Assembly: GCA_012034765.1 (NCBI GenBank)
Contig: JAAUOU010000007.1
Span: forward strand, 1 to 64,000
Direction of reading: 5' to 3'
Length of the DNA: 64,000 bases
Origin: Pleurocapsaceae cyanobacterium CSU_1_1
GTDB lineage: Bacteria > Cyanobacteriota > Cyanobacteriia > Cyanobacteriales > Xenococcaceae
Shown: in pieces, positions 8,432 to 18,883 of the stretch
Position numbering within the stretch: the stretch's first letter is position 1
How the letters are laid out: each line of letters starts with the position of its first letter
Notes under the pieces: model-generated
The model's input: the letters and a program-made list of their open reading frames with translations, nothing else
What the model was told of the DNA's origin: nothing
Databases searched by the model: none
Program-made: the position numbers and the translations under genes

Positions 8432-10119
8432 GTGAATACCGATACCTTCCCAAGCAGTTCTGTTACTTTTGACTCCATAGATTCTGCCTTAGCAGATATT
8501 AAAGCAGGTCGCTCAATCGTGGTCGTAGACGATGAAAACCGAGAAATGAGGGAGATCTGATCTGTGCGGCTCAGTTTGCTACCCCCAGCATGATTAATTT
8601 TATGGCGGTGGAGGCAAGAGGGTTAATTTGTTTAGCGATGACTGGCGATCGCCTTGATGCTCTTGACTTACCGTTAATGGTGAGCAAGAATACTGATAGT
8701 AATCAAACTGCCTTTACCGTTAGTATTGATGCGTCGCCAAAGTTAGGAGTCACCACAGGAATCTCCGCCGACGATCGCGCCCGCACAATTCAAGTGGCAA
8801 TTAATCCCGCTAGTATTCCCGAAGATTTAGTTCGTCCTGGACATATTTTTCCTTTACGCGCCAAAAATGGTGGAGTCTTAAAACGAGCAGGACATACGGA
8901 AGCTGGAGTAGATTTAGCTCGATTAGCGGGACTATATCCTGCGGGGGTGATTTGTGAGATTCAAAACCCCAATGGTTCAATGGCGCGTTTACCCCAGTTG
9001 GTTAAGTATGCCCAAGAACACGACCTGAAGTTAATTAGCATTGCCGACCTGATTAGCTATCGCCTCAAGCACGATCGCTTTGTCTATCGAGAAACTGTAT
9101 GTGACTTTCCTAGCCAGTTTGGGGATTTTAAAATTTATGCCTATCGCAATGCTTTAGACAATACCGAGCATCTGGCGATTGTGAAGGGAGATCCCGAAGC
9201 GCTAGCTGCCAAGCCAGCCATGGTCAGGATGCATTCAGAGTGCTTAACAGGAGATGCTTTAGGGTCAATGCGCTGTGACTGTCGGATGCAGCTACATGCG
9301 GCTTTAAAGATGATTGAGGCTCATGGTTTGGGAGTGGTAGTATATCTACGTCAAGAGGGTAGAGGCATTGGTCTAGTTAATAAGATCAAAGCCTATACTT
9401 TGCAGGATATGGGTTTGGACACCGTAGAAGCTAACGAACGTTTAGGGTTTCCTGCTGACCTGCGGGATTATGGAATGGGGGCGCAAATTTTAAATGACCT
9501 CAGCGTCAAGCAAATTCGCCTAATTACTAATAATCCTCGCAAGATTGCTGGTTTGAAAGGCTATGGTTTAGAAATAGTCGATCGCTTACCTCTATTAATT
9601 GAAGCCACTGACTACAATTCTCAGTATTTAGCAACTAAAGCCAAAAAACTAGGTCATTTGTTGCTTCAAACTTACTTAGCTACCGTAGCGATTTCTTGGC
9701 AAGAGGGAGCAATTTCCTCTGAAGCTCAGTATGAAAAGCTTGATAAAATCCGCTATTTATCCAAGGGACAGGATTTTCTGGTTCAGGAAGAAGCTCGACC
9801 GATTGCGATCGCTTTATTTACTAATTCTAATTTGATCTTTCATTTGGGTTTCGATCAGCCAAATTTGGCTAATGCCAATTGGTATCAAAACTATAATCAT
9901 CCTCATCTAGCAGGGGTATTAAAGATCCTCGACCAGCTAGCTACTTGGCAAGATGTTAGTCGTTTAGAGTTTTTAATCGCTCCTGGAGACGATCCCATGT
10001 CTAGTCTCCAAAACAAGTTAGATCGTCAGCATCACCATCTAACTCAAAAGCCATCTCAACTTTGTAAGACGATTGAAAGTCAAATAATTTATAGTTTTAG
10101 CCATCCTAGCGATCAATAG
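8432..10119 (+). pseudogene. ribBA: ribBA, bifunctional riboflavin synthesis gene with one frameshift
   Basis: The DHBP synthase domain begins at a GTG at 8432 (VNTDTF, then FDSIDSALADIKAGRSIVVV and DDENRE). One base is missing in the A run at 8544-8546, where GAAAAT is expected. After it the other frame reads [11 protein letters not shown] and continues normally to 10119. With the base restored the protein has 562 residues, the usual cyanobacterial length. The first domain makes the four-carbon riboflavin precursor from ribulose 5-phosphate. The second is GTP cyclohydrolase II, with zinc Cys residues in [17 protein letters not shown] and the RQEGRGIG motif. The longest unbroken frame (ATG 8590) lacks the catalytic N-terminus of RibB. 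A sequencing error is likely because the pathway is essential. Confidence 0.9.
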
Positions 10120-10194
10120 GGCAAAGATTAATATTTCTGGTTGAAATCCATATTCTGCTAACATTAGCTACAGAAATTATTGTCTTATTACCTC

Positions 10195-11544
10195 ATGGCT
10201 TCTCCGATTGTCAGTATTCAAGACGGTGCAGAAAATTCGCAGCAATTATTAATTAATCCTGGTAGTGAGGGAATTTCTATTCAGGGTAAGCTCACTATTC
10301 CAGGAGATAAATCCATATCTCATCGAGCCTTGATGTTAGGAGCGATCGCCGAAGGAGAAACAGTCATTGAGGGTTTGCTGTTAGGAGAAGATCCTCGCAG
10401 TACTGCTACCTGTTTTCGAGCAATGGGCGCGGAAATTTCGGAATTAAATTCCCAACGAGTTACCGTCACAGGAGTCGGCTTAGGTAACCTACAAGAACCA
10501 AACGATGTTCTTAATGCTGGTAATTCGGGAACTACCATGCGCTTAATGTTGGGCTTATTGGCTTCTCATCCAGATCGCTTGTTTACCGTCACAGGAGATA
10601 GTTCCTTGCGATCGCGTCCCATGTCGCGGGTGGTCAAACCTTTAACCCAAATGGGAGCAAAAATCTGGGGTCGTCAGGGTAATACTCTTGCTCCTCTAGC
10701 GGTGCTGGGACAGCAGTTGCGACCTACTCACTATTATTCCCCCATTGCTTCAGCGCAGGTTAAGTCCTGCATCTTGCTAGCAGGATTGATGGTTGATGGT
10801 CAAACCACCGTCACCGAACCTGCTTTATCCCGTGACCACAGTGAAAGAATGCTTCAGGCTTTTGGTGCAACTTTAGAGATTAAGCGCGACACCCACAGCG
10901 TTACTCTAACTGGTAAGCCGACTTTACGCGGACAAAAAGTTGTTGTTCCTGGAGATATAAGTTCTGCTGCTTTTTGGCTGGTGGCTGGGGCAATTGTCCC
11001 CAACTCAGATTTACTGATTGAGAATGTGGGAGTTAATCCGACTCGTACAGGAATTTTGGAAGCCTTAGAGATGATGGAGGCAGATATTACCAGACTCAAC
11101 GAGCGAATAGTAGCAGGAGAACCTGTAGCAGATTTGAGAGTACGCCACAGTCAGCTAAAAGCCTGTGAAATTGCAGGGAATTTAATTCCCCGCCTAATTG
11201 ATGAAATTCCGATTTTGGCTGTGGCGGCTGCGTTTGCACAGGGAACAACCGTGATTAAAGATGCTGCGGAGTTAAGAGTTAAAGAAAGCGATCGCCTAGC
11301 GGTTATGGCAACGGAATTAGGCAAAATGGGGGTAAAGATTACTGAACTAACAGACGGGCTGGAAATTATCGGCGGATCTAAGTTAAAAGGCGCAGAAGTG
11401 GATAGCTTTACCGATCACCGTATTGCGATGAGTTTAGCGATCGCCGCTTTAAATGCTCAAGGTAAAACTACAATTAATCGTGCTGAAGCAGCTGCGATTT
11501 CTTATCCCGATTTTGTTGATACTCTAACTACAATTTTGCAATAG
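10195..11544 (+). CDS. aroA: 3-phosphoshikimate 1-carboxyvinyltransferase (EPSP synthase)
   Basis: The enzyme joins shikimate 3-phosphate and phosphoenolpyruvate in the shikimate pathway to aromatic amino acids and quinones. Family motifs are [19 protein letters not shown] near the N-terminus, [42 protein letters not shown] and [11 protein letters not shown]. The sequence suggests a class II-like (CP4-type) enzyme rather than the class I enzyme of enterobacteria. The ATG at 10195 gives 449 residues. A TTG five codons upstream would add MSYYL, and I prefer the ATG. It is 75 bases after ribBA on the same strand, so co-transcription is possible. Confidence 0.95.
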   Translation: MASPIVSIQDGAENSQQLLINPGSEGISIQGKLTIPGDKSISHRALMLGAIAEGETVIEGLLLGEDPRSTATCFRAMGAEISELNSQRVTVTGVGLGNLQEPNDVLNAGNSGTTMRLMLGLLASHPDRLFTVTGDSSLRSRPMSRVVKPLTQMGAKIWGRQGNTLAPLAVLGQQLRPTHYYSPIASAQVKSCILLAGLMVDGQTTVTEPALSRDHSERMLQAFGATLEIKRDTHSVTLTGKPTLRGQKVVVPGDISSAAFWLVAGAIVPNSDLLIENVGVNPTRTGILEALEMMEADITRLNERIVAGEPVADLRVRHSQLKACEIAGNLIPRLIDEIPILAVAAAFAQGTTVIKDAAELRVKESDRLAVMATELGKMGVKITELTDGLEIIGGSKLKGAEVDSFTDHRIAMSLAIAALNAQGKTTINRAEAAAISYPDFVDTLTTILQ

Positions 11545-11732
11545 CCAACAAATCAATGAGCGTGATGCCTAACCAACCAATCAACATCCTCACATCCTCA
11601 AACATTCAAGCCAAGTTTCAATTTAGTTCTAATACCTGGCTTAACTACCACCGATTTAACAGAATAGTTGACTAAACACCACAAGTACTGAATAATAATT
11701 AAATCAATCTTTAAATTTTCTAGATTGCGTGT

Positions 11733-11948
11733 CTAGATTGAAGCAGCTACTTGTCCCAATTGTAATGAACCAAACGCTGCGCGTGAAGACGAACTTAAAT
11801 TAATTGGTGTACTTTTGTTAAAGCTTCTTTGATTATCAGAGTTGGGAATTTCCGTTCTACAGTGGCTACAGAGCCAAAAACTGCGACGACCACTAAGATG
11901 CAGGAGCATTGAACTGGAGCAGCAGGGACAAGAACTGTTGACATTCAT
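11733..11948 (-). CDS. Small zinc-ribbon-like protein, cyanobacterial
   Basis: From the ATG at 11948 this is a 71-residue protein, MNVNSSCPCCSSSMLLH and so on. A CPCC pair and a CSHC pair about 21 residues apart (residues 7-10 and 28-31) form a four-Cys ribbon expected to bind one zinc. A Ser-rich tail with no predicted structure follows. An ATG nine codons further upstream is in frame, but the shorter start places the ribbon at the N-terminus. I recognise the CPCC...WxCxHC layout as recurring in small cyanobacterial proteins but know no function for it. It is a single gene, convergent with aroA. Confidence 0.6.
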   Translation of the reverse strand: MNVNSSCPCCSSSMLLHLSGRRSFWLCSHCRTEIPNSDNQRSFNKSTPINLSSSSRAAFGSLQLGQVAASI

Positions 11949-12208
11949 GATTTTTACCGTAATATATCTAAACAAAAAGGATTTAAAACTTAATTTCTTT
12001 CTATAGATCCAATATAGATAAGATTTTTAAGATGTGAGGAAATTGTCAAAGTACGCAACATTTTTGTCAAGAAACCTTAAAAGTTATGCCAAGATTCTGT
12101 GACTTTTAAACGATATATGTTAAGCAAATCTAGATAATTTAGCGGTTTTGATGCAACCTATTAATATGTTGCCCTAAATAGCAAAAACGGTCTGTATTAC
12201 TGATAACT

Positions 12209-14860
12209 TTATTTGGCTGAATTACGAAAAATAATTACGGTGCTGTTGGCGTAATGGGCGATCGCTTCGGGAATATTGCCGTTCATTACATTTTGTAGTA
12301 AGCCTTCGTTACTAGCCCCTAAAACCACCAAGCCGTATTTTTTGTGTTGAGTTAATTCAATGACGGCTTTTGAGACAGAATCACTGGGAATTAGCAGGGG
12401 AAAAATTGGACAGTCTAGTTTATGTTTAACTAGTTCGACTGCCTGTAAGAAATCGGTAGTATAGTGTTCTCCTGAATTAGCAGAAGATACCTGACATAGC
12501 TGGATTTTCGGCGGAATAGAATGTAAATTAGCTAGAGCAGGTAGAATAGCTAAAAGTTTATGAATGCGATCGCCCCCAGTAGTAGGAATCAGCCACTTAT
12601 GGCGTAGATCGAGCTGTTGAGGAAAGGCATGAGGTGCAGTCCCCAGCTTAATCAGCAGCAGATCGCAAGATGCTTGATGGATAAGAGTATCTACCACGTT
12701 GCCAAAAATCGATTCAATTCCCGAGCTTTTACCTTTCCAACCCATGAGCAACAGATCGATTTGTTCTCTGGTAATAGTCTCTAAAATCGCTTCACTGATA
12801 TCTGTGGCAATGCGGATTTGAGTATGCAGAGAAATACCTGATGCTTTACCCCAGTCTTCTAGTTGCTGCATTAATTGACGTTCAGCGTCCGTTTCCACAT
12901 TAGCCTGGGCGGGATAAACATAATTGGGAACACAGATCACGCGCAAACATTGAATTTCGTACTGATGATATTTGGCGATCGCTGCGGCAATTTTTAACAA
13001 GTCATTTATGTGTTCGGGATTTGCCAGAGGTAATAAAATACGCCCTTTGCCTGTAGCGGGAGAACGACTTTGATACACCACGTAAGAAGGTTCGAGGCGA
13101 GCTTTGGGTAGACGATCGTAGTTTAGCTGTTTAGCTTCAGCTTTAATAATGTCGCTGCGGGTGATAATTCCCAGAAGTTTACAACCTTCAGTCACGGGTA
13201 AACGAGAAAGCTGATAGCGATTGAGGAGATATAAAACATCTGCTAAAGAAGTTTCAGGAGAGACTGAAATCGGGTGGGGAGTCATAATGTCCTTGAGCAA
13301 CATTGAGGTGGCAGGATTACTATCTTGAGGAAGATCCGACTGAGCAATAATACCCACAAGCTTGCCGTCTTCCAGCACAGGAAAACCACGATGATGCGAT
13401 CGCGATATTGCCTTAACTAACTCTGGCACAGGAAGATTGCTAGGGAGAGTTTCTACTTTAGGCTGCATCACGTCGTTTGCAGTCAATTCCGTCATAAAAT
13501 CATGGTTCGGTTTATCTTCTGTTAGCTCAATCCCACTAATTTCCAGTAAATGTTCATATAAAGACCCTTTGGACACACTTTCCGCCACAATATAGGCTAT
13601 GGCACAGCTAATCATCAAAGGCAGTACCAAATTAAAGTCTGCCGTCATTTCAAACACGATAATAATTGCCGTCACCGGAACTCTCACCACCGAGGTAAAA
13701 AACGCCCCCATGCCTGCCAGGGCAAAAGTATAGGGAGATTCTGAGCTAATTAAAGCCACCTCCCCCAACCCGACTAAATATCCTAAAGCAGAACCTAACA
13801 CCAAAGCAGGGGCAAATAACCCCCCTGGCGCACCCGCACTATATGCCAAAATAGTTAGGCAAAATTGAGCCACAAAGATAATCGCTGTTGTCTGCCAGTT
13901 AAACTGCCCAGCAATTAATAACTCTTTTAATCCTGCATTATCTTCAAAAAAGGGTGGCAGCCAAGCAATTATAGTGCCTGAAATCAATCCAGCTAAACCA
14001 ATTTGGATGGGTATCGGGAAAGGGAAGGTACGACTAAACTTCATGCCGTGAATAACCCCTCGGTTAAAAATTCCCCCCAGCACTCCTGCTAAAATACCCA
14101 ACACGATATAAAAGGGAATATCATTAACAGCAAAACTACCTTTGCGCGCCGAATCGATTACTGCCAAGGGAACATTGAGATCGGTTGCACTAAGGATGCG
14201 AGAAACAACAGCACCAGTAAAAGAAGCAGCGATCGCAGTTTCCAAAGTCAAGCCCGAAATATCCCGCATCAACTCTTCGACAACAAACAACACCCCCGCA
14301 ATAGGCGTATTAAAGCCTGCTGCCAAACCTGCTGCTGCCCCGGCGGCAATCATCTGACGGCGATTAGTAGGAGAATTAGGAATCCAGCGACTAACCTGCG
14401 CCCCTAATGCGGCCCCAATATGCACCGTAGGACCACGACGACCAACGGTAAATCCAGCCCCCACAACTAAGATGGTTGCTAGGGTTTTAACCAGGGCAGT
14501 ACGCAAGTCTAAAACTACGGGATACTTAGCTAAAGCCGCTTTAACCTGGGGAATACCCCCACCAGCCGCGGAAGGTGACAAAACCTGAATGATTACTCCT
14601 GCCAGAGTCCCACAAACTAGACCCGTTAAGGGTAAAACAATTTTCCCCCCCATCAGATTCGCTGTCTGTACCCGCCAACCTCCCAGCCAGCCAATCCCCT
14701 GCTTGAGCAAGACCGCAGCCAAAGCCGAAAACAAACCGATTAAACAGGCCTCTAACAAAGCGTAGCGAGTGTCTAGAGAACTATTTGCCAACCACGAAGA
14801 TTTTTGCACCTTAGCCAGCAACTTTTTCATTCTTTTAGACTTTGGATGACCCAACTGCAC
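12209..14860 (-). CDS. ClC-family chloride channel with CBS and universal-stress domains
   Basis: This 883-residue protein has three parts. Residues of about 30-440 are a ClC chloride channel/transporter core with GGGIP (100-104), GRRGPTVHIGAALG (from 140) and GGLFAPALVLG. Two CBS domains follow at about 460-580 (VMQPKVETLPSNLPV, IMTPHPISV), usual nucleotide-sensing modules. The C-terminal 280 residues hold two Usp-like halves (DLLLMGWKG, YGLVVLGASNEG). The external gating Glu of classical ClC exchangers (GREGP) is Arg here, and the Ser of GSGIP is Gly. It resides in the membrane with cytoplasmic CBS and Usp parts. It is a single gene with long spacers on both sides. Confidence 0.93.
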   Translation of the reverse strand: MQLGHPKSKRMKKLLAKVQKSSWLANSSLDTRYALLEACLIGLFSALAAVLLKQGIGWLGGWRVQTANLMGGKIVLPLTGLVCGTLAGVIIQVLSPSAAGGGIPQVKAALAKYPVVLDLRTALVKTLATILVVGAGFTVGRRGPTVHIGAALGAQVSRWIPNSPTNRRQMIAAGAAAGLAAGFNTPIAGVLFVVEELMRDISGLTLETAIAASFTGAVVSRILSATDLNVPLAVIDSARKGSFAVNDIPFYIVLGILAGVLGGIFNRGVIHGMKFSRTFPFPIPIQIGLAGLISGTIIAWLPPFFEDNAGLKELLIAGQFNWQTTAIIFVAQFCLTILAYSAGAPGGLFAPALVLGSALGYLVGLGEVALISSESPYTFALAGMGAFFTSVVRVPVTAIIIVFEMTADFNLVLPLMISCAIAYIVAESVSKGSLYEHLLEISGIELTEDKPNHDFMTELTANDVMQPKVETLPSNLPVPELVKAISRSHHRGFPVLEDGKLVGIIAQSDLPQDSNPATSMLLKDIMTPHPISVSPETSLADVLYLLNRYQLSRLPVTEGCKLLGIITRSDIIKAEAKQLNYDRLPKARLEPSYVVYQSRSPATGKGRILLPLANPEHINDLLKIAAAIAKYHQYEIQCLRVICVPNYVYPAQANVETDAERQLMQQLEDWGKASGISLHTQIRIATDISEAILETITREQIDLLLMGWKGKSSGIESIFGNVVDTLIHQASCDLLLIKLGTAPHAFPQQLDLRHKWLIPTTGGDRIHKLLAILPALANLHSIPPKIQLCQVSSANSGEHYTTDFLQAVELVKHKLDCPIFPLLIPSDSVSKAVIELTQHKKYGLVVLGASNEGLLQNVMNGNIPEAIAHYANSTVIIFRNSAK

Positions 14861-15601
14861 AAGTAACTATAAAAATCTTGAGAGCAAAGACATTTTTGCG
14901 ATCGCTCTACAGTATATTACTCTTACCTTATCTTGAACTTACGTCAATTTACAATTAACACTCTGTTGGATGTTGGAACAGAATATTGAGAGGTTGTCTG
15001 CGGTAGATATAGGAACGTCCACAAATTCTTACAAAAACATTGCCTGCGATCGCTCTGTTATTGAAATTTCAGCTATACTAATTAAGTATTGAGAAACAGC
15101 CTCTCTCTTCAGAAGCAAGGAACAATGAATATCTAGCTACAGTCATTAAGTTAATGCATTCGCTTGAACAATCCTCTCGGCAAATTAGGGTTAACATTCT
15201 TTTTCCAGCAAAAGGCAATAAATAGTATCGATCTCCGTAAGACTTAATGACTGTTTAATTTAACCAACCTGTTGTTAATGTCCAATACTAAATAAATGGT
15301 TGATGGTTGATATCTCTGTGGTTAAATTTCGGTAATTACCAAGATTAGTATGGGTAATCTCTAGCCATACATAGCGCGATATATCTTATCATTAATTAAC
15401 AATTGGCATTATAATAAGCATCGTTGCCATCAGAAATTAGATTGGCTGCACAACGTTTAACAAACGATTGAAATCTAAACCTGCACGGATTAGATCTGCA
15501 ACAATCAGTGACCTCACCACATAGCATCTAAAAAGATAATTACCCTTCGGTAAACTCCGCGAACGTGAGGTCAAGTATTAATCATCAAAATATAGACAAA
15601 A
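14861..15601. other. Long spacer/leader upstream of fusA
   Basis: This 741-base AT-rich region between the divergent ClC and EF-G genes has no convincing ORF or known RNA. Its last 100 bases carry an inverted repeat described separately. It should hold both promoters and a long fusA leader. Confidence 0.55.
15509..15573 (+). promoter_or_regulatory. Nested inverted repeat in the fusA leader
   Basis: TGACCTCAC (15509-15517) is complementary to GTGAGGTCA (15565-15573). Between them TTACC-CTTC-GGTAA (15540-15553) forms a small hairpin. The outer arm ends 28 bases before the fusA ATG. No T run follows, so it is not a terminator. A structured mRNA leader or an operator are the two options. Confidence 0.55.
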
Positions 15602-17686
15602 ATGAAAGACCTTTCTCGATATCGGAACATAGGCATCTTCGCTCACGTAGATGCAGGTAAAACAACCACTACAGAGAGAATCCTCAAGCTGACTGGTAAA
15701 AGTCACAAGATCGGTGAGGTACATGATGGAGAAGCAACAACTGACTTCATGGATCAAGAAAAAGAACGTGGTATTACAATTCAATCTGCCGCGACTAGCT
15801 GTTTTTGGAAAGATCACCAGCTAAATATCATTGATACTCCTGGTCACGTAGATTTCACCATTGAAGTTTACCGTTCTTTAAAAGTGCTTGACGGTGGTGT
15901 TGGTGTGTTCTGTGGTTCGGGTGGGGTTGAGCCTCAGTCTGAGACTAACTGGCGCTACGCCAACGATTCTAAAGTAGCTCGAATCATCTACGTTAACAAG
16001 TTAGACCGTACTGGCGCGGATTTTTATAGCGTCTGTAAACAGGTTAAAGAAATCCTGGCTGCAACACCTTTAATCATGGTATTACCTATCGGGGTTGAAA
16101 ATGATTTTAAAGGCGTAGTCGATTTATTAACTCGTAAAGCCTGGGTCTGGGACGATTCTGGTCTACCAGAAAACTACGAAATCAAAGATGTTCCTGCGGA
16201 CATGGTTGATGACGTGGAAACTTACCGCGAACAGCTAATTGAAACTGCGGTGGAACAGGATGACGAATTGATGGAGAAATATCTTGAGGGTGAAGAGCTT
16301 TCCGTCGATGAAATCAAGTCTTGTATTCGTAAAGGTACTCGCGAATTAGCTTTCTTCCCTACTTACTGTGGTTCTTCATTTAAAAACAAAGGGGTACAGT
16401 TAGTCTTGGATGGGGTGGTTGACTATTTACCTAGTCCTACTGAAGTTCCACCTCAGCCTGAAGTTGACTTAGAAGGCAAAGAAACTGGTAAATATGCGAT
16501 CGTCGATCCTGAAGGACCTTTGCGCGCTTTGGCATTCAAAATTATGGATGACCGTTATGGTGCATTGACCTTTACGCGGATCTACTCAGGTACGTTAAAT
16601 AAAGGCGAATCTGTGCTGGATACTGCTACAGGTAAAACTGAGCGTGTGGGACGAATGGTAGAAATGCACGCTGACTCTCGCGAAGAAATTGATTCTGCAC
16701 AAGCAGGAGATATTATTGCGATCGTTGGTTTGAAAAACATTCAAACTGGACATACTCTCTGCGATCCCAAAAATCCAGCAACTCTTGAGCCAATGGTCTT
16801 CCCCGATCCCGTAATTTCTATTGCCGTAACACCTCTTAACAAAGGTGCTTCTGAGAAAATGGGTACTGCTTTGAGCAAGATGGTACAAGAAGATCCTTCT
16901 TTCTATGTGGAGACAGACTTTGACAGTGGCGAAACTATTATCAAAGGAATGGGTGAGCTTCATTTAGACATCAAGGTAGATATTCTTAAACGTACTCACG
17001 GTGTCGAAGTAGAAGTAGGTAAACCTCAAGTAGCTTATCGCGAGTCGATTACTAAAGCCGTCACTGATAGCTATACTCATAAGAAACAGTCTGGTGGTTC
17101 TGGTCAGTTTGGTAAAATTGACTATACTATCGAACCTGGTGAACCTGGTTCTGGTTTTGAATTTGAGTCTAAAGTTACTGGTGGTAACGTTCCTCGTGAA
17201 TTCTGGCCCGCCGTTGAAAAAGGTTTTGCTAACAGCATTGAAAAAGGTGTCTTAGCAGGTTTCCCTTGCGTAGATTTAAAAGTCACCCTAACCGATGGTT
17301 CTTTCCACCCTGTGGATTCAAGTGCGATCGCGTTTGAAATTGCTGCTAAGTCTGGTTACCGCCAAACACTACCCAAAGCTGGTCCACAAATTCTAGAGCC
17401 GATTATGAACGTGGACGTATTTACTCCTGACGATCATATGGGTGATGTCATTGGGGACTTGAACCGTCGTCGTGGCATGATTAAATCGCAAAACTCAACT
17501 CCGATGGGGGTTCGCATTAAAGCTGACGTGCCTTTGAGTGAGATGTTTGGTTACATTGGTGACCTTCGCACGATGACTTCTGGTCGTGGTCAGTTCTCAA
17601 TGGAATTTAATCACTATTCACCTTGTCCTAAGAATGTGGCCGAAGAAGTTATTACTGAAGCTAAAGAACGTCAAGCAGCTAAATAA
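15602..17686 (+). CDS. fusA: Translation elongation factor G (stand-alone paralog type)
   Basis: This is a 694-residue GTPase with full EF-G architecture. It has the G1 loop [12 protein letters not shown], switch [11 protein letters not shown] and NKLD (G4), then domains II-V ending [17 protein letters not shown] drives ribosomal translocation, and some paralogs act in ribosome recycling. The start [13 protein letters not shown] and [18 protein letters not shown] differ from the str-operon FusA (usually GGVQPQSETVWRQA). No rpsL, rpsG or tuf lies nearby. It therefore resembles the second EF-G found in several cyanobacteria (the sll0830 type in Synechocystis). It is followed by its own terminator. 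Confidence 0.93.
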   Translation: MKDLSRYRNIGIFAHVDAGKTTTTERILKLTGKSHKIGEVHDGEATTDFMDQEKERGITIQSAATSCFWKDHQLNIIDTPGHVDFTIEVYRSLKVLDGGVGVFCGSGGVEPQSETNWRYANDSKVARIIYVNKLDRTGADFYSVCKQVKEILAATPLIMVLPIGVENDFKGVVDLLTRKAWVWDDSGLPENYEIKDVPADMVDDVETYREQLIETAVEQDDELMEKYLEGEELSVDEIKSCIRKGTRELAFFPTYCGSSFKNKGVQLVLDGVVDYLPSPTEVPPQPEVDLEGKETGKYAIVDPEGPLRALAFKIMDDRYGALTFTRIYSGTLNKGESVLDTATGKTERVGRMVEMHADSREEIDSAQAGDIIAIVGLKNIQTGHTLCDPKNPATLEPMVFPDPVISIAVTPLNKGASEKMGTALSKMVQEDPSFYVETDFDSGETIIKGMGELHLDIKVDILKRTHGVEVEVGKPQVAYRESITKAVTDSYTHKKQSGGSGQFGKIDYTIEPGEPGSGFEFESKVTGGNVPREFWPAVEKGFANSIEKGVLAGFPCVDLKVTLTDGSFHPVDSSAIAFEIAAKSGYRQTLPKAGPQILEPIMNVDVFTPDDHMGDVIGDLNRRRGMIKSQNSTPMGVRIKADVPLSEMFGYIGDLRTMTSGRGQFSMEFNHYSPCPKNVAEEVITEAKERQAAK

Positions 17687-17746
17687 CTGATAGTTGAAAG
17701 CTGAATTGGCAGTGTTGTAGCTTAAGCTGCAAGTGATTAAATTTAG

Positions 17747-17782
17747 TCTCGTCTGGTAATTATTACTAGGCGAGATTTTTTT
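17747..17782 (+). terminator. Rho-independent terminator of fusA
   Basis: TCTCGTCTGGTAA (17747-17759) pairs with TTACTAGGCGAGA (17763-17775), with two G-U pairs and a 3-base loop, followed by seven T residues. It lies 61 bases after the fusA stop. Confidence 0.92.
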
Positions 17783-17863
17783 AGGCTACTAAAATACACA
17801 GGGCATAATAGTCTAGTCAACTACGTTTAACTAATTTAATTTTATTAATAGCGATCGCATATT

Positions 17864-18160
17864 TTAACCTTCATCGCTACTAATAATTTTGGGTACGCGG
17901 AAAAAATTCCCCTGTTGCTCAGGTGCAGCCTTCAACAACTCTTCCTTATCAGGAAAAGGAAATACTCGATCGGCGCGAGTAATATTACTAGTTTCAATGG
18001 CTCTAGTAGTAGGTGGTACATCCGTGGTATCCAATTCACTCAACTGATCGAAGTACTCCAAAATACTATTTAGCTGAGTGGTAAATTCCACCTCTTCCGC
18101 CTCGGTAATATTTAGTCGGGCTAAATTTGCTACTTTTCTTACTTCTGCGCGATCAATCAT
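17864..18160 (-). CDS. gatC: Asp-tRNA(Asn)/Glu-tRNA(Gln) amidotransferase subunit C
   Basis: This 98-residue protein matches GatC along its length: [36 protein letters not shown], then [20 protein letters not shown] and FRVPKII. GatC is the small scaffold of the GatCAB amidotransferase, which converts misacylated Glu-tRNA(Gln) to Gln-tRNA(Gln), a route used by cyanobacteria that lack glutaminyl-tRNA synthetase. GatA and GatB are not in the window. It is 29 bases downstream of ycf3 on the same strand, so the two are probably co-transcribed. Confidence 0.95.
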   Translation of the reverse strand: MIDRAEVRKVANLARLNITEAEEVEFTTQLNSILEYFDQLSELDTTDVPPTTRAIETSNITRADRVFPFPDKEELLKAAPEQQGNFFRVPKIISSDEG

Positions 18161-18166
18161 ATTTAT

Positions 18167-18192
18167 TTTTAACTTTTAACTTTTAACTTTTA
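18167..18192. repeat. Tandem TTTTAAC heptamers between ycf3 and gatC
   Basis: Three TTTTAAC units plus a partial one fill the short gap between ycf3 and gatC and run into the ycf3 stop codon. Simple tandem heptamers of this kind are common in cyanobacterial spacers. Confidence 0.7.
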
Positions 18193-18711
18193 AAAGAATA
18201 CATCCATTTCCGATCGCCCTGTGGTTTTAAGCCAGTTTTGAGCTTCCAAATAGTTGTTAGGAGCAATTCTAATTGCCTGCTTCCAATATTCCGCAGCTTT
18301 GTCATAAAAAGATTCTGCCTCTTCAACATTCCCTGCTTCTTTGGCTTTCTCCCCTTCATAGTGATAAATCACCGCCACGTTGTTTAACGCTTGGGGCATT
18401 CTTGGGTTCAAGTCAATTGCTTCGGTATACAATTCAATTGCCTTATCGATACTACCGTTACTGGCGTAAATTAAGCCCATATTGTAGAGGATGTAGCTGC
18501 GATCGTTAGAATCTTCTTCTAGAGTCAATGCCTCTTCATAGTTTTCTAAAGCCTCTGCATACTCACCGTCTCCCTGTGCCGACATCCCATCACGATAGTA
18601 GGCGAAGGCTTCTTTGGCTTTTTTGTTAGTTGGCAGCGCCTTGAGAATAATGTCTGCCATGACGGTAAAGGTTTTATCGACAAAGTTATCGTTTCTCTGG
18701 GTGCGGGGCAT
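18190..18711 (-). CDS. ycf3: Photosystem I assembly protein Ycf3
   Basis: This 173-residue protein begins [20 protein letters not shown], the Ycf3 signature, and contains three tetratricopeptide repeats between about residues 35 and 155 ([55 protein letters not shown]). Ycf3 is a thylakoid-associated chaperone that assembles the PsaA/PsaB core of photosystem I. Length and sequence are normal. It is upstream of gatC in a two-gene unit. psaE, another photosystem I gene, is 13 kb away. Confidence 0.97.
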   Translation of the reverse strand: MPRTQRNDNFVDKTFTVMADIILKALPTNKKAKEAFAYYRDGMSAQGDGEYAEALENYEEALTLEEDSNDRSYILYNMGLIYASNGSIDKAIELYTEAIDLNPRMPQALNNVAVIYHYEGEKAKEAGNVEEAESFYDKAAEYWKQAIRIAPNNYLEAQNWLKTTGRSEMDVFF

Positions 18712-18796
18712 ACTTAGTTCTTAAAATCACTTAAATCTAGGTAGTTAGATCGTAGCGTCAAACCTCAAGCAAAAACGATAAGTTTAGTTAATCTTC

Positions 18797-18855
18797 GTAG
18801 GGGCGAACCGCCGTTCGCCCTTACCTAATCAGGTATTTTTTGTTTGGAATGACTA
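18797..18855. repeat. REP-like hairpin repeat, copy 1
   Basis: GTAGGGGCGAAC (18797-18808) and GTTCGCCCTTAC (18813-18824) form a near-perfect hairpin. A tail of the type ATCAGGT..TTTTT..GAATGACTAT follows to 18855. A second copy with the same hairpin core and tail lies at 29904-29960, and a degenerate core at 34818-34838. This makes it a dispersed palindromic element. Confidence 0.75.
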
Positions 18856-18883
18856 TAATTTTTTTACTACTCTCGATCCGAGT

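Noticed and set aside
16595-16963. Antisense 122-residue ORF in fusA
   Set aside because: It overlaps a fully conserved gene and shows no domain.
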